From Episyrphus balteatus (Eukaryota; Arthropoda; Insecta; Diptera; Syrphidae), in assembly GCF_945859705.1 (NCBI RefSeq), contig NC_079135.1, positions 122,083,551 to 122,147,550 on the forward strand: a stretch of DNA of 64,000 nucleotides. Reading direction: 5' to 3'. Made by a program: the position numbers and the translations under genes. The notes under the pieces were generated by a model. That model did no database searches, was not told the DNA's origin, and worked only from the letters and a program-made list of their open reading frames with translations. Below, piece by piece: positions 22,440 to 32,106 of the stretch. The first letter of the stretch is position 1. Every line of letters starts with the position of its first letter.

Positions 22440-22600
22440 CACAATACTTTAAGATTCACGATGGCGTATAGCGGTGATATATGTAGCGTGCGTGAGAATC
22501 AATAAAACAACGAGCAGACCTATTTTGGTCACGATCGACGCGATCGTTCTTATTCCTCTCGTCCTCCTGTCGGCCGTGTCCCCTCATACATCAACCATAT
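22440..22600. other. GC-richer island in the giant intron, function unknown
   Basis: In otherwise AT-rich DNA this stretch holds several CpG sites (GATCGACGCGATCG, GTCGGCCGTGTCCC) and a 14-codon plus ORF from the ATG at 22460. It could be a regulatory element, a small exon or a transposon remnant; I cannot decide. Confidence 0.3.
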
Positions 22601-23419
22601 GTTTGATTTTCATCTAAATTTATTGAAAACTCAAATGAAAATTGTATGAAAACATATACGTCAATTTTAATGAGTTTCCCTGAGAGAAAATTGAAGATTT
22701 GAACCGAACGGACACGGACATGGAGATTGCTTGTTTTTGTTTTATACATTTTATTTTGCAAAGATCTATTTTTGTCATTTCACTCTTTTTGAATCGTGCT
22801 AAAATATTAACAAAAATTAACGGTGTGTACGAATTTCTTTGTCGTTGGACTAACCGACGACGACGAAAACGGAGAGACTTTTTGCACTTTTATATGACAG
22901 CACAGAAGGTGTTTTTATTTTTTTTTAATTTGGCTGAAATGCGGAAGATTTTTTTGAGTGAGAAATGATTGTGGCCCACATGTGCGCCTTGCCAGATGAA
23001 ATAAGATTAATTTGTGCGCCTCTACTTTGAACAAATTGCTTTGTTGCTATTTTAAATGCATTTTAAATGAGGCGTATTTTTTTTTTATTTGAATTGATTT
23101 TGGGATGACAGGAGCAATGACATTTAATTAACCTTGTCGAATTTTGGTTTTTCCTTTTTGTTAACAAATTAATGAATTTGAAAAATACATGTATTTCGAG
23201 ACCATTTGTCAAATTTTATTTAAATTTGAGGTCAAGTACAAGTTACATATGCACTTTTCCCTGTACAGTCAGCTAAACCATTTACACATGTTTTGTGTTT
23301 GAATTTTAAAGTTCAACATTTTTTTAAGAAAATCTCGATTGGAAATTCGAATTGAATTGTTGAGTTAAACTAGATTTCCTTCATGCATTCTTAATTACAA
23401 CATAATTTTCTATTTTGTT

Positions 23420-24007
23420 GGTATAACCAAAATGTGAGTATGCAGTTATATAGCCTTATGCCTTCTAATAACGTATTCGAAAGTCTAGCAGCTTTAAATT
23501 ACGGCTTTATATGGTTTTCTGGGGGTTAAACAACGCGAGTTTTCCAATTAATGTGAGAAGGCTAAGGAAGCAAAAATTCACATCCTGAATATAAGGAATG
23601 ATGCTCTGTCATTTCTCCTAAGCCTCAATACGACAAATAGAAATTTTTTAACTAAAACCATATCAACTATCTTCTTGGAGAGTTTTGAGTTCAAAACAAC
23701 AACAAACAAAAAGTTAAACAGTAAAGTCTCCAAAACAAAGCCGCTTAAAAAGCTTATATCTTGAGTTCTATTAATAGCATCGTCAAGATTGATGTCTTCA
23801 AGCTTAGGGAAAATGACAGAGCATCAGTTGCTCTATTAAAGAATATGAAATAGTGTGAATTTAGCCTACTTATATGAATTGGAAAACTCACCTTTTTCAA
23901 CCCTCTGAAAACAATACAAAGCCACGATTTAAAGCTGCCAGACTTTTGAATTCGTTATAAGAACGCGTAAGGCTATGAAACTGCATACTTACATTTTGGT
24001 TATACCT
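23420..24007. mobile_element. Long inverted repeat, about 588 bp, member of a dispersed family
   Basis: The left arm begins GTATAACCAAAATGTGAGTA and runs to about 23620. The right arm is its imperfect complement, ending at TTTTGGTTATACC near 24006. Both arms contain AGCAGCTTTAAAT-like and GATGCTCTGTCATTT segments. A single related arm lies at 52620-52740. No ORF. Confidence 0.75.
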
Positions 24008-24954
24008 CCACTCCCAAAATTTGCTGTGGGCTCTTAGACTAAAATTATCAACATTTAAAAAGCAAATTTTTTTAAATAGCTATCAATCCGTTTTCAAGTA
24101 ATTGATTTTTCAAAAAAAAAATTGAGAAGGTTTTTTTAAGAATCCAAAAATAGGATTTTTAACAATTTCGTTTAGTTTTAAGAGTATAGCTTCCAAGTCC
24201 ACACAAAAATGTTCTTTAAATCGGTTAAGTCGTAACCGAAAAAACTCAAGAAAAAGGTTCTATGACAGTTAGCGATACAAAATTGGACAGTCAACGAAAT
24301 CAACGCGTTGCGTCGTAAATTAAATTAAAAAAAATTAAATTACTTCAAAACCTTTCACATGGGTGTCATGCAATTTATTTTTTATTTCAAAGGCCGATTA
24401 TAACTGCAAAAAATGTGTTTAAACCGGTAAACAAACACGGTACATTATATTTGTTGGATGACCAAGGATATACAAAAAGTGGCACAAACGCTATGAGAAA
24501 TGCATTATACTTCCCCCAAAAATTGAAAAACAGCATTTCCAAATTTGTTCAAATTACAGTCAACATCATACCATAAAACGGGATTACTTTGCCACTGCAT
24601 TTGTTACTTTACCCCACAATTTCTAAAGCGTTTGACGCTCACGAATTATTCGTTTTTTGTTATCAAAATACCGCAGTGAACACAGTGGATAATATAAATT
24701 TACGACGACAGTAAAAAATTTGGCCTTTAAACAACTTTGCGACTTTTCAATCAAATGAAAAAACATTACAAGTCGTGAATAAAATACTTATCACATTTTT
24801 AATGTATACTCTTGTACGTGAATAATAAACGGTTAAGAAAAAAATATGAAATTATTTTAATCAGTTTTTTCAGTTGTCTTAAAAAGCAGCAAAGTAACTC
24901 TATTTAACGGTACATGATATAATCGAGGAATCAACAGGACAAAAGCCCAACACA

Positions 24955-25319
24955 TGTCGTTTTCTATTGAATTTTGAGATTTTTGTGTAAAAATTTCAGA
25001 TTTTCCACTGCAAATAGAATATGAAATCTAGTTTTGTAATTGTGTACGAAATCTGTACGTATAAAAAAAAAACAACAACAAATGTTCAGACAAATGTCAA
25101 ACAGAGGAGTGTGTGTGAAAGTGCGTGTGTTTGTATGCGTGAATCTTGCTAAAAATCCAGATTCAGATTCTTGAATCTCAGATTTATTTTTTTGTCATTT
25201 TTTTGAATCTCAAGACGCAAAATCATCATGAAATCTGATATTTTTCCACTATTTCCCCTCTTCACCCCCCCTGCCAGATTCACAAATCACATTCTGAGAT
25301 TCGTCAATAGAAAACGACA
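24955..25319. mobile_element. Foldback MITE, about 365 bp
   Basis: The ends are TGTCGTTTTCTATTGA and TCAATAGAAAACGACA, with inner segments rich in AATCTCAGATT-like words in both orientations. It is non-coding. The target duplication is unclear. Confidence 0.65.
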
Positions 25320-25570
25320 ACAGTTTATAAAGCCTGTTGGGCACAAAGTGTAAAATGAATAATTACATTTTTTTAATGTACAGTTGCCTTTTCCGAGCAT
25401 TCATAAAAAAATAAATAAATGGAAACATAGACCAAAAAAAGTTAATAGTCCTTTTTAAAGCTGTGGAGACTGTGATTCTATAATTTCCTTTATTAAGTTT
25501 CTGTCTAGAATTAAAAGAGTTCATTTAAATTTTTTATTCAAATTTTAATGTTCTTCTATTTAACCGGCTA

Positions 25571-25609
25571 TATTATATAAGGCATTATATAAGGCATTAT
25601 ATAAGGCCT
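25571..25609. repeat. Short tandem repeat, three units of about 13 bp
   Basis: Three consecutive copies of ATTATATAAGGC with one or two base differences at the edges. Confidence 0.7.
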
Positions 25610-25959
25610 TTTAACTCCTTGTACAAACAATTTCAAAAACATCATCAATTAATTGGACCCAAAAATGAAATAATAAAGATTGGTAGGCTTCCCGACAGAC
25701 AGACCACTAATGTAATGCAGTTGTGTGGGCGATCTTCGAATTCATAATAACGCAAAATAAAGAAGAAAACGGAGCTTAAAGACTGAAGTTTTTGTAAATA
25801 TGTATGTATTTATTATCCATTATCAAAATTTTGTGCTCCTGTGAATCTCAAGCAGAAAAGAAGTTTAGATTATAAAAAAATTGTCTTTTACACAAAGAGC
25901 ACGATTTTTCAAATAAGAATACGAATTATTCATTCCTCTTATCAGTTTTATTTTCATAC

Positions 25960-26000
25960 CTTCTAGTTTCGTCGCTAATACCGGCTATTAATTTTGCCAT
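25960..26000 (-). other. Possible orphan short exon, ATG with splice donor
   Basis: On the minus strand an ATG in good context (AAAAATGG) at 26000 opens MAKLIAGISDETR and reaches donor AGAAG|GTATGA at 25960. It ends in phase 2, which does not fit exon I (phase 0), so a further unseen exon would be needed. Without splicing it is only a 24-codon ORF. It could be a chance ORF. Confidence 0.15.
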
Positions 26001-26308
26001 TTTTCTCAAAAAATAAATAATTTTTTGGTCAAAACAAAAAAAAAATAAATTAGGTTTATCTAAAAACAATCTAAATACATAATATATTTTGTTTTCATAT
26101 GCCTAATCTATTTTGCGGAACAACGAAAAAACTATGCCGAACGCAAAACAGCTGCGTGTTTATAAATTACCTCAAATATAAAAACATTCAAGCCCACACA
26201 TCAAATTCCTCAAAATTAGTCGCACCATACAATACACATGTCCCATTTATTTATTTGCGGTGTTACATTTTTTTATCAAAATAAATCAGAAGAACAGAAA
26301 AAACTTAC

Positions 26309-26359
26309 AACATAATCTCCCAGGACAAAAAAGAATGCAAAAACTTCAAAAATATTCAT
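26309..26359 (-). CDS. SMTN-like: Candidate alternative first coding exon of the smoothelin-like gene
   Basis: Inside the 14.5 kb intron an ATG at 26359 opens 17 codons, MNIFEVFAFFFVLGDYV, ending at the consensus donor GTT|GTAAGT (26308). The exon ends in phase 0, exactly the phase in which exon I begins (VKTTRV). It would produce short isoforms: about 2,011 residues with terminal exon K, or about 279 residues with the CH exons. The peptide is hydrophobic but too short and uncharged at its start for a clear signal peptide. A TATA-less Inr/DPE promoter match lies 129 nt upstream. This rests on sequence signals only, with no transcript seen. Confidence 0.5.
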
Positions 26360-26455
26360 TTTACTTTTTTTCAAACTTAATTTCTATTTTCTACCAAAAC
26401 CTTATAAAATTTAAACAAAACAAAAAATAATACAAAAAAAACTAAAATACTAAAA

Positions 26456-26490
26456 CTATCCACACTTGAACCGCCTTTAAACTAAACTGA
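26456..26490 (-). promoter_or_regulatory. Candidate Inr + DPE core promoter for the internal first exon
   Basis: On the minus strand TCAGTT occurs with its A at 26488. GGATAG begins exactly 28 bases downstream (26461-26456), matching the Drosophila DPE consensus RGWYV(T) at 5 of 6 positions. The exact +28 spacing is what makes it notable. No TATA box is at -30. An ATG with a good splice donor follows 129 nt downstream. Short motifs such as these also occur by chance. Confidence 0.35.
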
Positions 26491-26716
26491 TTGCAAAATT
26501 AGAATGGAAAATTATTTCAAAATCATTTTAAAACAATTTTCTAAAATTACTTTAATACTCAAAGTAAAAAAGGAGAAGTAAAAATCAACGCCAGGAGCAG
26601 AAACACACAAATGCACAGCCGAATTATTTTTTGTTTTTTTTTTTGCATTTTTTTGTCACATACAAAATTGCGCTGCGCTATTTCCTATTCACAAAAAACT
26701 TATTTTGGAAACTCAC

Positions 26717-26970
26717 CTCAGCTGTGGAATATTTTCAACACGCAATGGTGTGTTCTATAGCGCTTCTATAATGATGATATGCGTTTATCCCAAAAAAATA
26801 ATATGTAAGATCCAAATCCTCCTTAATGTTGCGTTGTTGTGATTATTCCCAGAGAACACACGACGATGCGACGCGGCGTTCCGTGCAAAGAACAAAAATC
26901 ATACAAAAACTCGCAACTTCTGAAAAATCTCTGAACGGATAGAAAAATTCTTCGTATTCGTAAAAATAGT
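26717..26970 (-). other. Possible non-coding 5' exon inside the giant intron
   Basis: A strong minus-strand donor, CTGAG|GTGAGT, lies at 26717/26716. The 250 bases before it are less AT-rich than the surroundings, with a GC-rich core near 26850-26890. The stretch contains several TCAG initiator-like sites and a short upstream ORF that ends before the donor. It cannot join exon I in frame as coding sequence, so if used it is 5' UTR. The upstream limit is a guess. Confidence 0.22.
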
Positions 26971-29900
26971 ATGACTACGAATCTATTTTCGAATGTACAG
27001 AGTTTTCTTTTAGATCTTTTTTTTTTCAAAATGTGGTTATATTCTCTCCCCTTCGTTTATTTTTTTTTTCTTCTTTTTCTCTTTTTTTTCTCGTTATTTT
27101 GGTTTATTTATTTTATTTTTTTTTATTTAATTTCCATTAAAAGTTCAGGTGTATTTTATATATGCTTGCACATTCGATGAACTTTTCAAAATTCGAAATC
27201 GAAAAAAAAAATAGATATCCTCTGTGGTATTTGATGGAGATGATGATGAGTACAGCATAAGATATAGTTTTTTTTTTTCTTTACTATCGACGACGGGATG
27301 CGACGGCAGATTTGAATCAAGTTCGTATTTATTTACTTAAAAACACACAAAAAAACTGTATAGATAAGCTTTTTTTTTCAAAAAATGTATAAATATTTGA
27401 AAAATTCTATTTCGTAACACTTATGCACACGGAACACAAGTTTTTTTTTGAGATATACAATCGAATAGTAAGAAAAAATTAATTGAAAACTCAAAATTTT
27501 GAGTTTAATTTGACATAAATATTAATTAATTAATTAATTAGAAAAATATTAATTAAATTTATTTTTCTTCAACACTATAATAGGTATTATTTATAGATTT
27601 ATTTAAGAACTTAAAAAAATCAAAAAACCTTATCCCGTTATTTCAAAAAAAAAAAAATATATGTATCAAAAATTAGAGTAAAAAACAAATTATCATTAAG
27701 ATGTTAATTTGACCGTGGTCTATGCTGTACTGAAATTTTTGCGAAACCGATTTTCTACTTTGAGGAGCAGCGTTCAGCGTTCCGAACTACTAGGTACACG
27801 ATTTAGATTAAATAGAAGCTCATTCGTAGCTGTTGAGATTGTTTTTAAATTATGCCCACAATTTAGTTTGGTCAGTTACGGATCTGGTAGCTATTAAAAT
27901 CGGGCGCCATTTACCAAAGGGCAAGAAAATCTACTTTAAAAAATTAAAACACATCTAAAAGGTTTTTGCTTTCAAGTTTTCGAAAATTAAGTAGAAAAGT
28001 GTTTCTAAAATTTCGAAATTATTTAGATATTTTTTCGAAGTTTACTTTGCAAATTTGGAATTTATTTACAAGCATTTTCTTTAAGAAATGACCGTTAAAA
28101 ACATTTTTTTTTTAATATCTACGTTTTGAGTTTTTGAAATTAAACGAAAATTTGGTACATTTTAATGATTTCAGGAAATTGAAAAAAATTCTCCTTCAAA
28201 ATTTGGCAAAACAAATCAATAGATCATTTCAAAAACCTTCTAAGTTATGCAATAACACTGGTCGGCATACATAAAGCTTGAACCAAACCCTACTTTGAAT
28301 TTTTGTGTTATGATTCCGAACCCGAAGTCAAATTTTCACTGGAACGTCACGTTTTTGAAATATGTACTTGAATATTAACAGGTCGACGTGAATATTTTGA
28401 CGTCGAATTACATCACCGGTAATTTTTTTTTTGTTGCAAAATTACTTATGCAAAACGCTATATTAAAACGTCCTAAAAGTAAATATTTTTTTCAAAATTA
28501 ATTTTTTTCTGAAAGATATTGAAAAGGGAAATTTATGTTACATATCTCAAAATCTTGATTATTTTTAAAATTACAAAGCTTAAAACTTTTTTCAACTTTG
28601 TTGATCTATACCTTTCTTTATATGAACAATATCGAAAAATTGTTGACACAGTTTAATTTGCGACATTTACTACCTTGAAAACTATTTTCTAAAACTTTGG
28701 AAATGAAAAAAAAGTAGTACTTTTAATTCCACTTTCGGATTAGGTTTTTTTCGAATTTCGAAATGTTTCTTTTTTTTTTAACTATTTATTTATAGGGTAA
28801 ACAAATTTCACTTTCGGAATTCTCATTTCTAAAGTGGCAATTTCATTCCTCTTTTGAAATGGAATATAAAATATTCGATTTCGAAAATTTTTAAATTTCC
28901 GTAAATATTTTTTCTTTGGCCGTGCTACACGAATTTGGACTTCTAACTTAACTTTATCCTTTAAATTTTTATATTCAGGCAGTTAAAGCACTCGCACTGT
29001 ACAAAAACACAAAATTAGTTATCAACCATTATGTTAGCTATAGAATTTTTAAATTGGTCCTTCGAGCCGGATCATAGGCGTTTTGGGTTGTATTAAATCT
29101 TTTAAATTTGATTCCAAAACCTTTGCTTTTACACTGGAAACAAGAGAACTTTCAAATGAAGCAATTCAGGAATAAGGATTTGACATTCCCCAAAACCTTT
29201 AAAAATTTTTTTAAAAAAATGCAATATTCGTTTTGTCGGTTTGTTTTTCTTTTGGAGCTTCCCTTTTGCCTTAAACATTTCTACACCACTGTTTTTAGAC
29301 TAGGGCTCTTTAAATTCAGAATCAATTATAATCTTTTTTTTTAGGAAATAGTAGTTTAAGGGATGAAAATGACTTTTTTTCAATTGAATCATAATATTTC
29401 AATTTTCAACAAACAAACACTATGACATCATTCAGCCCTAAATCCGCTCCTGGTATCAGTCGAATGCACATGCGCATGGATCCATACACCTGATAATTGG
29501 TTCTCTTGTCTTCTGGCTTATTATTATTTTTTTTTCGGTTTAAAATACTTTTCTATAGTTAATAAATATAGTTCTCTCTTAAGTCAGTTGCGTGCATTTA
29601 AAATTTTTAAATATATGCACATTATGGTCAAGGGTGGTATACCGCAATTCAGAGAATAGAGAACAAAAAAATGAATTTTTAATGAACGAGAACGACGATG
29701 ATATATTCGTGTATAATTATTCTCTTGAATCCGTTTTTGAGTACAAGAACTTTTTGTTGGTTCAAGTTTTCCTTTTTGGGGGATCGTCGAACTATACAAC
29801 AACCCAAAAGTCTGCTATTTAGTTGTAATAGAAAAAAAAACTATTTTTGGAAATCATCACACACTACTTATTGAAGTCAGTTTGTATGTAAATCTTGTCT

Positions 29901-30255
29901 TGTGGTGAATTTTTCTGGATACACAAAAAAAAATGCAATGCAGACACATAGTGTGGATATTTTTAGAGGTCAGTGTGGCATTATATAGTTTAGTTGTGGA
30001 AAGGAATTTAGGTGGAGAAGCAAAATAAAAAAAAGAATTTTATATCTTTTTTAATGATTGGGATCGCTATCTGTATTTTAAGAGGACAGTGACCTTTTGG
30101 TTACAATGTAAGCTTAAATGTACCTATTCTATTAGAGAAACAAAAGGTATAAATAAACTTAGATTTTCGAGGCTAAGCCAATTTCTAAAAGACCAAATTG
30201 TTTGAGGAAAAAAAATATAACCCTTTGTGCACTCTTTCAAAATTTCGCCATCATA

Positions 30256-31020
30256 GGCTTCTAAATAGAAGTCTCCACCTTTTCGGATGTTAAAGAAGCT
30301 TTAAACCTTTTTTATTTCGATAAAAATATTTTATTTTCTTTGTCTCTATCAACTTTAATTTCCTTTTTTCGAAAACGAACTTTTTTTAAAGTTTTTTTTT
30401 TTAATTGACAGGTCTCTGAATTAAAGTCTCCACCTTTTTGTATGTTTTACAACCTTTTTATTTGGACGAAAAAATTACTTATCTCGTCTCTTTATCATTT
30501 CCTAAAACCGAAGGCTTTTTTAAAGTTGTTAAAATTTGACAGGTCTCTAAATAGAAGTCTCCACCTTTTTAGATGTTTTAGAAACACTGAACCTTTTTAT
30601 TTCGAAAAAAATTGTATCCCTCGTCTCTCCATCAATTCTCCTCCCATTTCTTTCCTCCCTCCTTATTGCGAACGCTATTTTTCAAGTTTTTGAAATTTGA
30701 CAGGCCTCTAAATAAAAGTCTCCACCTTTTCGGATGCTTGAGAAACTTAAAACGTTTTTATTTCTACAAAAAAATTATTAACCTCGTCTCTCTATGATTT
30801 CCTAAGAACGAACTCTCTTTTTCAAGTTTTTTTTTACTTAATAGGTTTCTAAACAAAAGTCTCCACTTTGTCAGATGTTTTTAGAAGCTTAGAACCTTTT
30901 TATTGCGAAAAAGTAAATTAACTCGTTTTCCTATCTATTTCCCTTTTCCCACGTTACTAAAAACAGAGATTTTTAAAATTTGACAGGTCTCTAAATGAAA
31001 GTCTCCACTTTAGCGGATTG
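30256..31020. repeat. Degenerate tandem array, six units of about 130-160 bp
   Basis: A conserved core (TCTCTAAATAGAAGTCTCCACC or close) recurs at about 30256, 30407, 30537, 30699, 30841 and 30982. Each is followed by TTTTxGATGTTTTAGAA and CCTTTTTATTTCG blocks and usually preceded by TTTGACAGG. The array ends about 70 bp from the splice donor of exon H. Short ORFs across it (30442-30693, 30612-30797) are by-products. Confidence 0.85.
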
Positions 31021-31087
31021 TTCCGAATTTTAAATCTTTATCTTTTTTTTTGGGAATTAACAGTTTTATTTAATGTTCACCACTTAC

Positions 31088-31239
31088 CTCTTGTTTATTA
31101 TCAGCACCTGCTGTCGACTTTCTAAGTTCCATTTGTGGAATCATTGATTCCATGCCTGACATTAGTACACTTGCCCCAAGGAATTTATTTAACAATGATC
31201 TTGCTTCACGATCTTCCATTGTATCACCATCCACAACAA
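31088..31239 (-). CDS. SMTN-like: Smoothelin-like exon H, last exon before the 14.5 kb intron
   Basis: A 152-nt exon with acceptor TTTTTTTTTTTAG before 31239 and donor CAAGAG|GTAAGT after 31088; phase 1 in, phase 0 out. It encodes VVDGDTMEDREARSLLNKFL, GASVLMSGMESMIPQMEL and RKSTAGADNKQE. This hydrophobic, helix-like stretch stands out from the disordered rest. A degenerate tandem array begins directly beyond its donor. Confidence 0.85.
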
Positions 31240-31337
31240 CTAAAAAAAAAAAAAACAAGTATAAAAATGTATTCAGTAATTTAATATTTTTTTAAGGCAC
31301 ATTCACACTAGAATCAAGTGCCAATAAAAATCCTTAC

Positions 31338-31767
31338 CATTATCAGCATTCCTCATTCTATCCAGCACATCATCGACTCCTGTCACCTTAGAACCACCAC
31401 TATTTAAAAATGACCTTGTATTAACCTTTCGCCGAATCTCAGTTTCATCTTCACTTTCAGTCACAACTTTCGAATGTTTCCTCGATGTTCGAATTTCGAC
31501 ATCATCTTCAGATTCATAATCATATTCTGTAGACTTTCCACGAACTTCATACTGATCGGCTGTATCAGCAGTTGCACCAGAATTTGTTCGTGTACGTAAA
31601 ATTAAACCAGCTTTTGGATAACCACTGCTAGACTTTTCTGTTACAGACGACGATGACTCTTTGCGAATGAACTTTTCACTCATTTCTTTGACCGATCCAC
31701 GACGAACTATTTTCGAAGATGATTTCGAAAATTCGGCATCATCTGTCAATGAGGGGATTTCACCAGG
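31338..31767 (-). CDS. SMTN-like: Smoothelin-like exon G
   Basis: A 430-nt exon. The acceptor TTTTTAG precedes 31767 and the donor AATG|GTAAGG follows 31338; phase 0 in, phase 1 out. It encodes PGEIPSLTDDAEFSKSSSK, a VRRGSVKEMSEKFIRKE segment, SGYPKAGLILRTRTNSG, an acidic YDYESEDDVEIRTSRKH block and VTGVDDVLDRMRNADN. RRGSVKEM..KF looks like a short conserved basic motif and RRGS is a good basophilic kinase site; both readings are inference. An apparent start at 31749 is only an internal TTG. Confidence 0.85.
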
Positions 31768-31831
31768 CTAAAAAGGGGGAAGACCGATTTTAGAGTAACG
31801 TTATCGATTAGACAAGAAATTTAGAACTTAC

Positions 31832-32046
31832 CTTATATTTTCCAATTTTCTGAACCTTAGTAACAGTCGTTACACCATCTTTGGAGAGTTTTTCACGTTT
31901 AACAGTCTCACTATCACGACGATCGTATTGTGTTTCCAAATCTACCAAATCTTCAGGATTTGTCGAGTATACGGTTACTTTACGTTCACCAACAGGTTCG
32001 GCTCCATTTTCTGAATAATATTTTTCCGTTATAACAGTTCCGGTGA
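31832..32046 (-). CDS. SMTN-like: Smoothelin-like exon F
   Basis: A 215-nt exon between acceptor TTCTATTTTAG (before 32046) and donor ATAAG|GTAAGT (after 31832). It enters in phase 1 and leaves in phase 0. It was found by reading the minus strand between larger ORFs. It encodes about 72 residues with TGTVITEKYYSENGAEPVG, KVTVYSTNPEDLVDLETQY and DGVTTVTKVQKIGKYK. The sequence is less repetitive than exon E and looks conserved. No named domain. Confidence 0.85.
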
Positions 32047-32106
32047 CTAAAATAGAACAAAAGTTAAAAAAAAAGGTTTAAAAAAAGTGGAGAGTTAAAT
32101 TTTTAC

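Larger units (their letters stand above)
16627..31087 (-). other. Giant 14.5 kb intron between exons H and I
   Basis: No long coding ORF. Contents I can support are foldback elements at 18081-18535, 20374-21230, 23420-24007 and 24955-25319, a candidate internal promoter and first exon at 26490-26309, a GC-richer island at 22440-22600, and a tandem array at 30256-31020. A few ORFs of 60-90 codons look like chance. Confidence 0.75.

Noticed and set aside
22699..22968. 89-codon plus ORF
   Set aside because: Phe/Arg-rich with no conserved feature, no promoter or splice support, in intronic DNA.
30442..30797. ORFs with LLHFLKP / FRNTEPFYFEK repeats
   Set aside because: They arise from the six-unit tandem array at 30256-31020.
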